From positions 124,001 through 188,000 of the forward strand of contig NZ_JAHDYS010000005.1 in NCBI RefSeq assembly GCF_018531195.1: a DNA stretch of 64,000 nt. Reading direction: 5' to 3'. The position numbers and the translations under genes are program-made. The DNA is from Pelotalea chapellei (lineage in GTDB: Bacteria; Desulfobacterota; Desulfuromonadia; Geobacterales; Pseudopelobacteraceae). Shown one piece after another: positions 52,890 to 62,811 of this stretch (within the stretch, counting starts at the first letter, position 1; every line of letters begins with the position of its first letter). The notes under the pieces are model-generated. The model was given only the letters and a program-made list of their open reading frames with translations. It was not told where the DNA came from and ran no database searches.

Positions 52890-55433
52890 ATGATCGAAGC
52901 TTATCTGGCCCACGAGGCTGAGCGCAAGGCACTGGGCATTCCCGCGCTGCCACTGACCCCCGAGCAGACTGCCGACCTGTGCAAGTTGCTGGAATTGCCC
53001 CCTGCAGGCAAAGAAGAATTTCTTCTGAACCTTCTCAAAGAACGTGTATCTCCTGGTGTTGATCCGGCTGCCAAGGTCAAGGCTGCCTTTCTTGCCGAGA
53101 TCATCAAAGGTGGCAAGAAATCTCCTTTGATCTCGCGGGTAGATGCGGTCCGTATATTGGGAACTATGCTCGGTGGCTATAATGTGACCCCGCTGGTTGA
53201 AGCGCTGTCTGACACAGAGCTTGCTGAAGAAGCTGCTTGTGCACTTTCAGGTATGACCCTGGTTTATGATGGCTTTGATCAAGTAGCAGCTCTTAGCTCG
53301 TCTAATACCGCGGCAAAAAAAGTTCTTGAGTCATGGGCTAAAGCGGAGTGGTTTACAAATCGTCCGGGCGTACCTGAAACAATCAAAGTAAAAGTCTTCA
53401 AGGTCGAGGGTGAAATCAACACTGACGACTTCTCACCTGCTGGCGATGCCTGGAGTCGACCCGATATCCCTCTTCATGCTCTGGCAATGGGTAAAACCCG
53501 CTTTCCTAACCGCCTCAAGGATATTGCTGACTGGCGTGCTGCCGGTCACCAGGTCGCTTTTGTCGGTGACGTGGTCGGCACTGGATCTTCACGTAAGTCA
53601 GCATGCAACTCGGTGCTGTGGCACATGGGCCAGGATATCCCCTGCGTGCCTAACAAAAAAACCGCCGGTGTAATCATCGGTGGTGTTATTGCTCCGATCT
53701 TCTTCAATACCGCTCAGGATTCCGGTGCACTGCCGCTGAAAGCTGACGTTACCAAAATGAATGATGGCGACATCATTACAATAAATACAGCTAAAGGTGA
53801 GATCAGCAACGAAAAAGGGGAGGTCATCTCTACTTTTAAGATTACTCCCAACACGCTGGCTGATGAATTTCGCGCCGGCGGCCGCATACCGCTGATTATT
53901 GGTCGCGCAGTTACCGACAAGGCGCGTAAAGCACTTGGTCTGGGAGCGACTGAAGCGTTTACCCTTCCTGTCAACCCTGTTCCCAAGTCTGACCAAGGAT
54001 ATTCATTAGCGCAAAAGATGGTCGGCAAGGCCTGCGGCGTGCAAGGTATTCTTCCAGGCACAGCTTGTGAGCCGAAGATGACTACTGTTGGTTCTCAGGA
54101 CACAACCGGTCCTATGACTGCTGACGAATTGAAGGAACTGGCCTGCCTCAAGTTCCTTTCACCGATGTTCATGCAGTCATTCTGCCACACAGCTGCATAC
54201 CCAAAACCTGCTGACGTGAAAATGCACAAGACTCTGCCCCAGTTCATCATCGAGCGTGGCGGAGTACCACTCAAGCCAGGCGATGGAGTTATTCACTCAT
54301 GGCTGAATCGTCTGCTCCTTCCTGACACTGTTGGCACCGGCGGCGATTCGCATACCCGTTTCCCCATTGGTATCTCCTTTCCGGCAGGGTCAGGACTGGT
54401 AGCGTTTGCAGGTGCCATGGGTTTCATGCCGCTTGATATGCCTGAATCTGTACTTGTTCGCTTTAAGGGTAAGCTTAACCCCGGTATTACCCTTCGTGAC
54501 GCTGTGAATGCCATACCCTACTGGGCCATTAAACAGGGCAAGCTCACCGTGCCCAAGAAAAACAAGATCAACATCTTCAACGGTCGCATCCTAGAAATGG
54601 AAGGTCTCCCGGAATTGACCGTGGAGCAGGCTTTTGAATTGACCGATGCTGCTGCAGAACGTTCTGCTGCTGCCGGTTGCATTCAACTTTCCAAAGAATC
54701 GGTTGCTACCTATCTTCGCTCCAATGTCGCCTTGATGAAGAAGATGATTGCCGACGGGTATCAGGATGCTCAGACCTTGCAGAACCGCATTGATGCTGTT
54801 CAGGCCTGGTTGGCAAAACCCGAACTGCTTGAAGCAGACAAGAATGCCGAAGCAACTGGTGCTTATGCCGACGTTATTGAAATCGATCTTGCCGAAATTA
54901 CCGAGCCGATTCTGGCATGTCCCAATGATCCGGATGACGTCAAGCTTCTTTCTGAAGTAGCTAATACCCCGATTCAGGATATCTTCCTTGGTTCCTGCAT
55001 GACCAACATTGGTCATTTCCGTGCTGCCGCTGAAATCTGGCGTGGTCTGAAATTTAATTCAAACGTTCGCACGTGGATCTGCCCTCCGACCCGCATGGAT
55101 CAGCAACAACTCAAGGACGAGGCTTATTTTTCAGTCTACAGTGCCTTTGGTGCCCGCATTGAAATTGCCGGCTGCTCTCTTTGCATGGGCAATCAGGCAC
55201 GCGTACCTGATGGGGTAAACATGTTCTCAACCTCGACCCGTAACTTCGATGATCGCATAGGTGACGGTGCCAAGGTATTTCTCGGTTCCGCCGAGCTGGG
55301 TGCAGTTGCTTCAACGATTGGCAGACTGCCGACGGTTGCCGAGTTCATGGCTATCTACAAAGAGAAAATTGAACCCAATAAGGAAAAAATTTACAAATAT
55401 CTGCAGTTTGACGAGATGTCAGACTATCAATAA
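52890..55433 (+). CDS. acnB: Aconitate hydratase B
   Basis: 847 aa, TCA-cycle enzyme that isomerises citrate and isocitrate through a [4Fe-4S] cluster. An N-terminal HEAT-like helical domain (about 1-160) is the hallmark of AcnB, followed by the swivel domain (about 165-370) and the catalytic domains with cluster ligands in [10 protein letters not shown] and [11 protein letters not shown]. Length is typical. GGAGG precedes the ATG. Own promoter and terminator. Confidence 0.95.
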   Translation: MIEAYLAHEAERKALGIPALPLTPEQTADLCKLLELPPAGKEEFLLNLLKERVSPGVDPAAKVKAAFLAEIIKGGKKSPLISRVDAVRILGTMLGGYNVTPLVEALSDTELAEEAACALSGMTLVYDGFDQVAALSSSNTAAKKVLESWAKAEWFTNRPGVPETIKVKVFKVEGEINTDDFSPAGDAWSRPDIPLHALAMGKTRFPNRLKDIADWRAAGHQVAFVGDVVGTGSSRKSACNSVLWHMGQDIPCVPNKKTAGVIIGGVIAPIFFNTAQDSGALPLKADVTKMNDGDIITINTAKGEISNEKGEVISTFKITPNTLADEFRAGGRIPLIIGRAVTDKARKALGLGATEAFTLPVNPVPKSDQGYSLAQKMVGKACGVQGILPGTACEPKMTTVGSQDTTGPMTADELKELACLKFLSPMFMQSFCHTAAYPKPADVKMHKTLPQFIIERGGVPLKPGDGVIHSWLNRLLLPDTVGTGGDSHTRFPIGISFPAGSGLVAFAGAMGFMPLDMPESVLVRFKGKLNPGITLRDAVNAIPYWAIKQGKLTVPKKNKINIFNGRILEMEGLPELTVEQAFELTDAAAERSAAAGCIQLSKESVATYLRSNVALMKKMIADGYQDAQTLQNRIDAVQAWLAKPELLEADKNAEATGAYADVIEIDLAEITEPILACPNDPDDVKLLSEVANTPIQDIFLGSCMTNIGHFRAAAEIWRGLKFNSNVRTWICPPTRMDQQQLKDEAYFSVYSAFGARIEIAGCSLCMGNQARVPDGVNMFSTSTRNFDDRIGDGAKVFLGSAELGAVASTIGRLPTVAEFMAIYKEKIEPNKEKIYKYLQFDEMSDYQ

Positions 55434-55440
55434 AACTTCA

Positions 55441-55470
55441 AAGGCTCGTCGTAAAGACGAGCCTTTTTTT
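55441..55470 (+). terminator. Rho-independent terminator after acnB
   Basis: AAGGCTCGTC (55441-55450) pairs with GACGAGCCTT (55456-55465) in a perfect 10-bp stem with a GTAAA loop, ending in a run of seven T residues. Confidence 0.92.
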
Positions 55471-55514
55471 TACCTCCTGAGACAATCGCGAAGAGTTATG
55501 GTGAGGTACAAGAA

Positions 55515-55916
55515 ATGCGGTCAATACTAATTGTAGAAGATGATTGTGCCGCCTGTCAGATCCTTGAAAAGGTTATTACCGTCAGGTTCCCCAACTTTTC
55601 TTTGCATACTGCAGAAGACGGTAAGAGCGGACTTGACTGTTTCATCCGGCATCGTCCGGATATTGTTATTACTGATATAAACATGCCGGGAATGGACGGT
55701 ATTTGCATGGCTGGTAGAATCAAGTCGATTAAAGCTACCACCAGAATCATTGTCCTGACAGCTTTCGGCAACAAAACAATTTCTGAGGCCCTCCTCTCTC
55801 AAGGTATTTCAATTGACTCATATCTCCTCAAACCCCTAAACTTCAGAGCCCTTTTTAGCGCGATTGAAAGCGCTGACTCCGCATGCTCTGCTTTTGCAAA
55901 CAGGTATAATGAATGA
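55515..55916 (+). CDS. Single-domain response regulator
   Basis: 133 aa, one receiver domain and no output domain. The acidic pair in ILIVEDD, the phospho-acceptor Asp in DIVITDINMPGMDG, the Thr in VLTAFG and the Lys in LLKPL are all present, so it can be phosphorylated. Like CheY or Spo0F proteins it would act by protein contact. The stop overlaps the DUF309 gene (ATGA). The cognate kinase is not in the window. Confidence 0.88.
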   Translation: MRSILIVEDDCAACQILEKVITVRFPNFSLHTAEDGKSGLDCFIRHRPDIVITDINMPGMDGICMAGRIKSIKATTRIIVLTAFGNKTISEALLSQGISIDSYLLKPLNFRALFSAIESADSACSAFANRYNE

Positions 55917-56323
55917 AAAGTTGTAATTCATCACCCCCAGGTCCATTACTGCGTGCCTTGGGTGAGTTCAACCGCGGTGAATGGTTTGAATGTCATGAAA
56001 CGCTCGAAGACCTGTGGTTGGGCGAACAAGGAGAATTGCGGGATTTCTATCAAGGCATGCTTCAAATCGCCGTTGCTTTACATCACTGGCGAAACGGCAA
56101 TTTTGGGGGATCGATTAGCCTGCTGGAAGGTGGAGCAGGTTATCTGAGCCGTGTGAACTCCACCTGTCAACGAATAGATGTTACAGCGTTGGTTGAATCC
56201 GCTAACAGAATGCGGGAAAAACTGATTTCCCTTGGACCTGAACACATGGCAGATCTTCCTTCAGAATTGCTTCCACGGTTAAAATTAGTTCCAATAGACC
56301 AACTTAGTGATATCAACTGTTAA
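55913..56323 (+). CDS. DUF309 domain-containing protein
   Basis: 136 aa. The core FNRGEWFECHETLEDLW and FYQGMLQIAVALHHWRNGN, with conserved His and Glu that could hold a metal, is the DUF309 signature. Function of the family is unknown. It is translationally coupled to the receiver protein, an unusual pairing that suggests a phosphorylation-linked role. Confidence 0.82.
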   Translation: MKSCNSSPPGPLLRALGEFNRGEWFECHETLEDLWLGEQGELRDFYQGMLQIAVALHHWRNGNFGGSISLLEGGAGYLSRVNSTCQRIDVTALVESANRMREKLISLGPEHMADLPSELLPRLKLVPIDQLSDINC

Positions 56324-56456
56324 TTCCTCTCTGCTAACCTTTCTATCACCCTTCTTGCTGAAACCTCATTGAACAGAGCGCTAAAAAGAACAGCTGGGTA
56401 AATAAGTAACCTTCAGATCACCTTGTTAACTCCTTTTAGCTCAATGCCTTTTTCAT

Positions 56457-56495
56457 CAACTTATGCAGCACCCCAGCAGGTTGTTGCATAAGTTG
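56457..56495. repeat. Long perfect hairpin
   Basis: CAACTTATGCA (56457-56467) and TGCATAAGTTG (56485-56495) form a perfect 11-bp stem with a 17-nt loop in the convergent gap between DUF309 and the PilT-like gene. No T run follows. It may be a small RNA element, a recombination-type hairpin or a dispersed repeat. Upstream of it (56324-56456) I see nothing. Confidence 0.4.
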
Positions 56496-56507
56496 CGGCA
56501 TCAATAA

Positions 56508-56546
56508 GGCAACAAAAAACCCGCTTTAAACGGGTTTTTTATTGCC
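56508..56546. terminator. Bidirectional terminator
   Basis: AAAAAACCCG (56514-56523) pairs with CGGGTTTTTT (56531-56540), extended after one mismatch by GGCAA (56508-56512) and TTGCC (56542-56546). It has T runs on both strands and serves the convergent DUF309 and PilT-like genes. Confidence 0.9.
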
Positions 56547-56554
56547 TGGCAATA

Positions 56555-57625
56555 TCAATTGTCAAACATAAGTTTGCGTTCAAAATCCATCGAATGTGAC
56601 AGCCGCTTGGCGTCTTCAATCGAAATGAGATCCTGACGATAAAGGGATAACAGGTGTTGATCCAGGCTTTGCATCTGGTATTGAGAACTTCCATTTTCAA
56701 TGTGTTTTTCAATTTCGTCCAGTCGTCCCTCACGTATGCATGCTTGAATCGTAGTGGTGGCTCGCATTATTTCCACAACCGGCAGAATACTTTCTCCGGT
56801 TTTGTCCTTCACCAGACGCAGAGATACTGTTGCCACCAATATGTCGGCTAAACGTTGACGAACTATTTCCTGGGACTCAGGAGGAAAATGACCAATGATA
56901 CGGTTTATGGTTGAAACAGCTCCCTGAGTGTGCAGGGTTGACAGGATCAGATGTCCGGTTTCCGCTGCTTTTATACAGGCGTCGATAGTCTCCCGATCAC
57001 GCATTTCACCAACCATGATAACATCGGGATCCATTCTTAAGGCAGCTTTTAAAGCTGAATTGAAGTTTTGCGTGTCAATGCCGACTTCTCTCTGGATAAT
57101 GCAGCTTTTTTGTGAAGAAAAAAGAAACTCTATGGGATCTTCAATGGTGATGATGTTGTAGTAGTTATTTTCATTGATATACCTGAGCATTGAAGCAAGA
57201 GTGGTGGACTTACCGTTCCCGGTTGGGCCGGTGACCAGGATTAATCCGTTGGGAGCCTTTGCAATTTCGCCGAGAACAGGAGGAAGGTTTAATTCCTTGA
57301 AAGTACCAATATGGGGAGGGATGACACGCATGATAATGCCGAAATGGCCCCGCTGTCTGAATATGCTTACTCTGAAGCGTCCCCCGCTGGGGATGGAATA
57401 GGAGGCATCTAGTTCCTTGAGATCACTGGTGATCTGCCGACCGTTGAACTCCAGGATTCTGGAAGCAATGAACTCCGTATCCTGAGGAGTCAAGTTCGGC
57501 ATTTTTGAGCGAATTAGTTGTCCTCTGCCTCGGAAAAACGGGGGATTGTCTACTTCAAAATGCAGATCTGATACTTTTTTTTGAAATGCTATCTCGAGTA
57601 TCTGGGTCAAAATATGTGCGTCCAT
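56555..57625 (-). CDS. PilT/PilU-like type IV pilus retraction ATPase
   Basis: 356 aa hexameric ATPase. Walker A GPTGNGKSTTLASML, Asp box (ITIEDPIEFLF), Walker B (PDVIMVGEMRDRETIDA) and His box (HLILSTLHTQGA) are intact. The PilT C-terminal AIRNLIRE motif is replaced by TIQACIREG, and the protein ends in a long helical tail, so it may be PilU-like or a regulatory paralogue rather than the main PilT. It lies 34 bp after the PATAN protein gene on the same strand. Confidence 0.85.
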   Translation of the reverse strand: MDAHILTQILEIAFQKKVSDLHFEVDNPPFFRGRGQLIRSKMPNLTPQDTEFIASRILEFNGRQITSDLKELDASYSIPSGGRFRVSIFRQRGHFGIIMRVIPPHIGTFKELNLPPVLGEIAKAPNGLILVTGPTGNGKSTTLASMLRYINENNYYNIITIEDPIEFLFSSQKSCIIQREVGIDTQNFNSALKAALRMDPDVIMVGEMRDRETIDACIKAAETGHLILSTLHTQGAVSTINRIIGHFPPESQEIVRQRLADILVATVSLRLVKDKTGESILPVVEIMRATTTIQACIREGRLDEIEKHIENGSSQYQMQSLDQHLLSLYRQDLISIEDAKRLSHSMDFERKLMFDN

Positions 57626-57659
57626 ATCAGCCTTTTATGAGTTTATTTACAGTATGATA

Positions 57660-59426
57660 TCAAGCATGCTTTTCTATTTTTTTACGGTAAAGGTTGTTAT
57701 CCAGAACGAGTCCCGCAAAACGGGTCATGATATCCAGCAGGTCAGTTTGCACGGGGGAAGTGGTTCCTGATCCAAAATCACCGTAGATAATGGCAATTAC
57801 CCTGCCAAAGCTCTTTATTGGCATGAGGAGTATTTTTGATTCTCGGGGCAGTCCGATCTCCTTGAACAGGTGGTTTGTTGAAGGTGAATCAGCGCATTGA
57901 CCGTAATGGAAAACACCGCTCTGGATGACTTTCTGAAAAGGGGAGGGTTGTGTCAGAGATATTTTAAACATCAGTGGAGACGATAAACCGGCTCTTTTAT
58001 TGCTTTTTACACCAATGCTTTTTTCGGCAATTAACTCCGTCGAGCTGACCACGAACATGATGCAACGTTCAAACATGGTAGATGCAAATTTGAGCGGAAT
58101 AGCCGCTATATCAGGAACTTCCCGCAGTGTCTCCAGTTCGAGAATACTCTTCTTAAACTTGTTCATTACCATCTGCTCGTGGGTATAAAAAGGATTTGTG
58201 ATGGTCTCATGCAATGTTCTCAGGAAAGTAGTCGATTCATCAATGAACTGATCCTTGTTTTCCTGGTCAGCAGGTCTGCAAATCACCTTGTGTGCGCCTG
58301 CCTGCAAGGCCTGCAGCGCGAATTCATTGTCATCAGGAGTAGCCAGCTGCAAAATCAACAACTGCAGATATTTCTGTTTTTGATGCAGCAACCTAAGAGC
58401 ATTCTGTAATTCTCCAGCTTCTGGAGAATCAATTATCAGCAGTGGAATCAGCCCTCTTGAGAACGACTGGTCTATGATCAGGTCAATACTGTTTTCCTCG
58501 TCAGTAGTGAATACGAACATGTTTTCGTATTTGCAAACCGTCGTTATTTCATGTTTGAGAAAATCATCCCTGCTGAAGACAATTACTGCAAGAGGCGAAT
58601 GTTCTGCTGAGGGCTTCTTTTTACCATCAAGAGAAGTATCGGAAAAAGCCATCAGAGCGGCCAGCAACGTTTCATGTTGTGTCTGGTTCAGTCCGGGTAC
58701 GGTTTCCCTTATTTTTTGCCGATGAATTTCGGAGGGATCATATTCTTTCAGACCCCCAAAAACATCGGGGATACTTTTTTCCAGGTGGTCAAGCTCATCC
58801 AGGCCCAGATCATCTACAGTTATCTGTCTGCCTGCTTGATTCGTGTCATCCTGTTCTGGCAGTGTCTGTCCGGAATCGGCTAAGAATGTGCCAGATTCCA
58901 GCGTTCCATCACGCATCTTTTCATCATATATCCTCAGGGCATCCATGAGTATGCTCTGGGTGTTCATGTTTATTTCTTCTTTGAGAGTTTCAGGGAAATA
59001 ACGATATTCATCCGAAATGACCGTAGTGTGAACATCAAGAGAAAAAGTACCCTTGGTCCAGGTAAGTACTTCAACAATGGACATCCCAATCAATGTCTCC
59101 AGCCCTGTATAGGCATCCTCCCTGTTGAGCTTCCCGCCTTCTATGAGAGTTGCAATTAATGGCTTCCGGTTGGACCCGGCACTCTTCTGCTGTTCCAGGG
59201 CCAAGTCAAGATCAGCCTGTGAAATGGCATTGGTATCTAGCAGTATCCGGCCAATCCTGACACTGTTGTTGACATGATTGGCGCTTACGATATAGCCGTC
59301 ATTGAATACCAGCTGGCTTTCGCCCTTATGGCTTTTAAGGCACAGGGTACCGGTTTTTCTCGTCGAATGGAGCAGTTGTATAACATCAACGATGGGCAGG
59401 TGTTCCAAGTCGCCGGAAAAAGACAT
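57660..59426 (-). CDS. PATAN (DUF4388) domain signalling protein
   Basis: 588 aa. An N-terminal DUF4388/PATAN domain (about 1-100; FSGDLEHLPIVDVIQLLHSTRKTGTL), then an extended helical region, a central receiver-like segment (about 275-410) and a C-terminal GAF-like domain (about 430-580). PATAN proteins act in Geobacter and cyanobacterial pilus and motility signalling. I chose the ATG at 59426, 9 bp after AGAGG; a TTG three codons upstream abuts that site. Its neighbour is a PilT-like ATPase, which fits control of twitching. Confidence 0.78.
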   Translation of the reverse strand: MSFSGDLEHLPIVDVIQLLHSTRKTGTLCLKSHKGESQLVFNDGYIVSANHVNNSVRIGRILLDTNAISQADLDLALEQQKSAGSNRKPLIATLIEGGKLNREDAYTGLETLIGMSIVEVLTWTKGTFSLDVHTTVISDEYRYFPETLKEEINMNTQSILMDALRIYDEKMRDGTLESGTFLADSGQTLPEQDDTNQAGRQITVDDLGLDELDHLEKSIPDVFGGLKEYDPSEIHRQKIRETVPGLNQTQHETLLAALMAFSDTSLDGKKKPSAEHSPLAVIVFSRDDFLKHEITTVCKYENMFVFTTDEENSIDLIIDQSFSRGLIPLLIIDSPEAGELQNALRLLHQKQKYLQLLILQLATPDDNEFALQALQAGAHKVICRPADQENKDQFIDESTTFLRTLHETITNPFYTHEQMVMNKFKKSILELETLREVPDIAAIPLKFASTMFERCIMFVVSSTELIAEKSIGVKSNKRAGLSSPLMFKISLTQPSPFQKVIQSGVFHYGQCADSPSTNHLFKEIGLPRESKILLMPIKSFGRVIAIIYGDFGSGTTSPVQTDLLDIMTRFAGLVLDNNLYRKKIEKHA

Positions 59427-59641
59427 CTGTATCAACCTCTCATATCTGGTGATTACAACCCGTTACCGGTTCGAGCTTATATCAAGGGAATGCAGGTGCA
59501 AATCTTTATACAATGACGCTCAATAAGCAAGCACTTAATTCAGAGAGGCGGAACTGACAATAGCCAGTAAAATCAGGATTGTGGTTGCTGGCGAGCAGGT
59601 AGTGAAGAGGGAGAGAAAGGGATTTGAAGGTGTAGACAAAG

Positions 59642-59675
59642 AAAAAGCCTGCTGACAGAGGTTATATCGGCAGGC
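59642..59675 (-). terminator. Terminator of the DEAD-box helicase gene
   Basis: Read on the minus strand, GCCTGC (59675-59670) pairs with GCAGGC (59652-59647) and is followed by five T residues (59646-59642). It lies 8 bp after the helicase stop. The remaining 215 bp up to the PATAN gene hold no gene or strong signal that I can support. Confidence 0.8.
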
Positions 59676-59682
59676 CTCACAA

Positions 59683-61065
59683 TTATTCAGTTGTCGGCGG
59701 TGTTTGTTCTTTCTTAGCACCGGGCTTGCGCCGTCGGCGGCGTTTGTTAGTGGGGTCACCTGCTTCGGCATTGGTCTGTACCGCAGTAGATGCTTTGCCA
59801 GAAGGTCCTGTTGTTGGTCGTCTAGGCTGTTTATTTTTTTCGTGCGGCTTTGATCCAGCTCGACCGCTTGCGGTATTCTCTCTTGGATTTTTATTGTATT
59901 TCGGCCGGGCTACCTGGTTGTAATCAGTAACAAACAGTTCGTCTTCAGCCCATTCGGTGGGAATTTTATCCTTGATATAGTCTTCAATAGCCTCCAGATA
60001 TAGAACACCATCTTCATCTGCCAGTGAGATGGCTTTTCCTTCGGCGCCGGCGCGTGCGGTGCGCCCAATGCGATGGACATAATCCTCGCTGTCCTGGGGG
60101 AGGTCGTAGTTCACGACATGAGAAATACCGTCAATATGCAGACCACGGGAAGCTACATCGGTAGCGATCAGAATGGGCAGCTTACCTTCCTTGAAATCTT
60201 CGAGGATGCGTAATCTCTTTTTTTGCTCAACATCTCCTGAAATAATCCTGCAGGGAAATCCATTGGCATTCAGTCGCTCGTAAAGGTACTCTCCCTCGCG
60301 CTTCGTGTTGATGAAGATCATGGTGCGCTCCATGCCATCCCGACGTAGGAGTCCAAGCAGCAGCGGGAATTTTTCCTTGCGCGATACATGATAAATAACC
60401 TGCTCAACCCGTTCAGCGGTCATTTTTTCTGGAGTGACCGAAACTTTCTCAGGCATGTTCATGAATTCATAGGCCAGTTCCATTACTCGATGGTTGAGAG
60501 TAGCGGAAAACATCAGATTCTGACGTTTGTCAAATGGGGGAAGCCGCCGCAGGATGAAGCGCAGATCAGCTATAAAACCCATGTCAAACATTCGATCAGC
60601 TTCATCGATCACCAGCATCTCTATCTCTTTCAAACTGTAGATCTTCTGCTTAAGATAATCGATCAGGCGGCCAGGAGTACCGATGATCACGTCAGCGCCA
60701 TCACGAAGTGCATCGCGTTGCTTCATGTAATCAACACCGCCATAGATAGCCTGAATGGTAAAGCCGCAGTGTTTGCCGAGCAATTGGGCATCCTGCTCAA
60801 TCTGCACTACCAACTCCCGTGTCGGAGCAAGGATCAAGGCTCGAGGATGGTTGCCTTTTCGGGCGCCTCCAACCAGAAGCCTGGAGAATAAAGTTACCAG
60901 GAAGGCAGCAGTTTTTCCGGTGCCGGTCTGGGCCTGGCCGGCAACATCTTTTCCACTCAAAGAAATTGGGAATGTTTTTCCCTGAATAGGGGTGCATTCT
61001 ACGAATCCGGCTTCAAAAATCCCTTTCTGAAGCGCTTCCGGTAGAACAAGTGAATCAAATTTCAT
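59683..61065 (-). CDS. rhlB: DEAD-box RNA helicase, RhlB type
   Basis: 460 aa. All helicase motifs are visible: QTGTGKT, PTREL, DEAD (VIDEADRMFDMGF), SAT, the IFINTKREGEYL region, ARGLHID-like SRGLHIDGISHVVNYDLP and HRIGRTARAG. The body aligns with RhlB, including QKKRLRILEDF. It ends in a long Lys/Arg-rich low-complexity tail (about 385-460) that would bind RNA. Acts in RNA unwinding and decay. RhlE is an alternative. Confidence 0.87.
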   Translation of the reverse strand: MKFDSLVLPEALQKGIFEAGFVECTPIQGKTFPISLSGKDVAGQAQTGTGKTAAFLVTLFSRLLVGGARKGNHPRALILAPTRELVVQIEQDAQLLGKHCGFTIQAIYGGVDYMKQRDALRDGADVIIGTPGRLIDYLKQKIYSLKEIEMLVIDEADRMFDMGFIADLRFILRRLPPFDKRQNLMFSATLNHRVMELAYEFMNMPEKVSVTPEKMTAERVEQVIYHVSRKEKFPLLLGLLRRDGMERTMIFINTKREGEYLYERLNANGFPCRIISGDVEQKKRLRILEDFKEGKLPILIATDVASRGLHIDGISHVVNYDLPQDSEDYVHRIGRTARAGAEGKAISLADEDGVLYLEAIEDYIKDKIPTEWAEDELFVTDYNQVARPKYNKNPRENTASGRAGSKPHEKNKQPRRPTTGPSGKASTAVQTNAEAGDPTNKRRRRRKPGAKKEQTPPTTE

Positions 61066-61188
61066 GCGGGTTCCTTATCCTTAACTCGTGTGTCAGTTCA
61101 CAAATACTATTTAAATACCATATACTGCGAAGCTACGTCTGGCAATGGAAACCTTGCCGCAAGCGGGCGTGCAACAGCCAGAAATGCT

Positions 61189-61218
61189 TTGACAAACCCG
61201 TTTTCATTCCTTTAGTAT
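61189..61218 (+). promoter_or_regulatory. Promoter of the polyprenyl synthase gene
   Basis: TTGACA (61189-61194) and TAGTAT (61213-61218) are separated by 18 bp. Four of six bases match in the -10. The predicted start near 61225 makes an ATG at 61217 untranslatable, which supports the ATG at 61250. Confidence 0.6.
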
Positions 61219-61249
61219 GTCAAAACTTTACCCCCTAAGGACAGGTGTG

Positions 61250-62218
61250 ATGCAAGCTGCCTTAAACATCATCGGTGACGAGCTTAAAAGCGTTGAACAA
61301 CAGTTTGTTAAGGATCTTGAATCTGACGTACCCCTTATACGCAAAGTGGGTGAGTACGTACTTTCCAGTGGCGGGAAACGAGTGCGTCCGGCTCTTCTTC
61401 TGCTTGCGGCCCGCCTGTGCGGCTATACCGGCGATAAGGCTGTTCCACTCGCCAGCGTTATTGAATTCATCCATACCGCCACTCTTCTTCACGATGATGT
61501 TGTTGACAGCGCCACGCTACGTCGCGGTCTTGCATCGGCAAACACCCTATGGGGCAATGAAGCATCCGTGCTGGTTGGCGATTTCCTGTTCTCCAAATCT
61601 TTTTCTCTGATGGTCGCCGTAGGAAGCCTTGATATACTTCGGGTACTTTCCGCTGCTACTACAATCATCGCCGAGGGTGAGGTTATGCAACTGCTCTGTA
61701 CAGGCGAGCTGGATCTTACTGAAGAACAGTATATCAATGTGGTGCGTGCAAAAACGGCGATTCTCATGTCTGCAGCTTGCGAAGCAGGGGCAATTCTAGG
61801 TGAGGTTACTCCTGAAAGACGACGGGCTCTTGCTGACTTTGGCATGGATCTCGGTATTGCCTTTCAGCTCATGGATGATACCCTTGATTACACTGCTACT
61901 GAAGAAGAATTTGGCAAAAGTATTGGACATGACCTTGAAGAGGGCAAAATCACTTTGCCGCTGATTCATACGCTGCGTCAGTGCAAAAGTGATGAACGTG
62001 ACACAATTGCTGCGGTCATTGAAAAAGATGAAATGTCCCTTGAAGAGTTTCGTGAAGTTTCAGCACTTGTAAAACAATATGGCGGTATTGATTACGCTGT
62101 TGCTTCGGCACAGTGCTACATCAAGCGTTGCTCTGACCACCTCGAGTTATTCGCACCTGGAGTAGTCAAGGATGCACTGCTTGAACTAGCGGAATACGTA
62201 GTTACCCGCAGCAAGTGA
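61250..62218 (+). CDS. ispB: Polyprenyl diphosphate synthase
   Basis: 322 aa, the length of IspB. Elongates isoprenoid diphosphates for the side chain of menaquinone or ubiquinone. First Asp-rich motif LLHDDVVDSATLRRG, GNEASVLVGDFL, and second motif LMDDTLDY. Start at 61250 is preceded by AAGGACAGG. Chain length (C35-C45) cannot be read from the sequence. Two small residues (FSKSF) sit before the elongation pocket. Confidence 0.9.
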   Translation: MQAALNIIGDELKSVEQQFVKDLESDVPLIRKVGEYVLSSGGKRVRPALLLLAARLCGYTGDKAVPLASVIEFIHTATLLHDDVVDSATLRRGLASANTLWGNEASVLVGDFLFSKSFSLMVAVGSLDILRVLSAATTIIAEGEVMQLLCTGELDLTEEQYINVVRAKTAILMSAACEAGAILGEVTPERRRALADFGMDLGIAFQLMDDTLDYTATEEEFGKSIGHDLEEGKITLPLIHTLRQCKSDERDTIAAVIEKDEMSLEEFREVSALVKQYGGIDYAVASAQCYIKRCSDHLELFAPGVVKDALLELAEYVVTRSK

Positions 62219-62277
62219 TTCTTCCCCCGGTAACATTCAATTTATTGACTGAAGCAAATCCCTGCCTTGGAGGATTA

Positions 62278-62802
62278 ATGAAGAAGCTGACCTGTCTGAT
62301 CATGCTTATGCTAGTAATCTTTGCTTCGGCATGCGAGCGAAATTCTAATAAGATCCAAAGTAACGCTGGCGAAGCCATTGAGCAGAAAACGGCACCCGAC
62401 ATAACGGTAACTGCCCTTGATGGTACGGCTCTTAAACTTTCCTCCTTGAAGGGAAAGGTTGTGCTGCTGAACTTCTGGGCTACATGGTGTCCTCCCTGCC
62501 GCGAAGAGATTCCCTCAATGATGAAGCTTAACAGCGCCATGAGCGGAAAACCTTTTCAGATGCTTGCAGTATCAATTGATGAGGGAGGCAAGCCTGCCCT
62601 TGAAGAATTCTTTAAATCTACTGGTTTCACGCTTCCTACTTACATGGATCAGGCTAATGCTGCAGGAAAGATATATGGAATTACAGGTGTTCCAGAATCT
62701 TTTCTTATCGATAAAAAAGGCATAATTGTGAAAAAGATAATTGGACCAGTTGAATGGGACTCACCAGAAGTGAAAGCTTTTATTGAAGAGTTGCTCAAAT
62801 AG
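62278..62802 (+). CDS. TlpA/ResA-like thiol-disulfide lipoprotein
   Basis: 174 aa thioredoxin-fold protein. A lipoprotein signal (LVIFASAC, Cys19) is followed by the fold with the active site FWATWCPPCREE and the cis-Pro loop GITGVPESFLI. It reduces disulfides in the periplasm, typically on apocytochromes c. CcdA, its electron donor, is the next gene. GGAGG precedes the ATG at 62278. Supports maturation of the c-type hemes in the oxidase cluster. Confidence 0.88.
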   Translation: MKKLTCLIMLMLVIFASACERNSNKIQSNAGEAIEQKTAPDITVTALDGTALKLSSLKGKVVLLNFWATWCPPCREEIPSMMKLNSAMSGKPFQMLAVSIDEGGKPALEEFFKSTGFTLPTYMDQANAAGKIYGITGVPESFLIDKKGIIVKKIIGPVEWDSPEVKAFIEELLK

Positions 62803-62811
62803 GGTCAGAGA

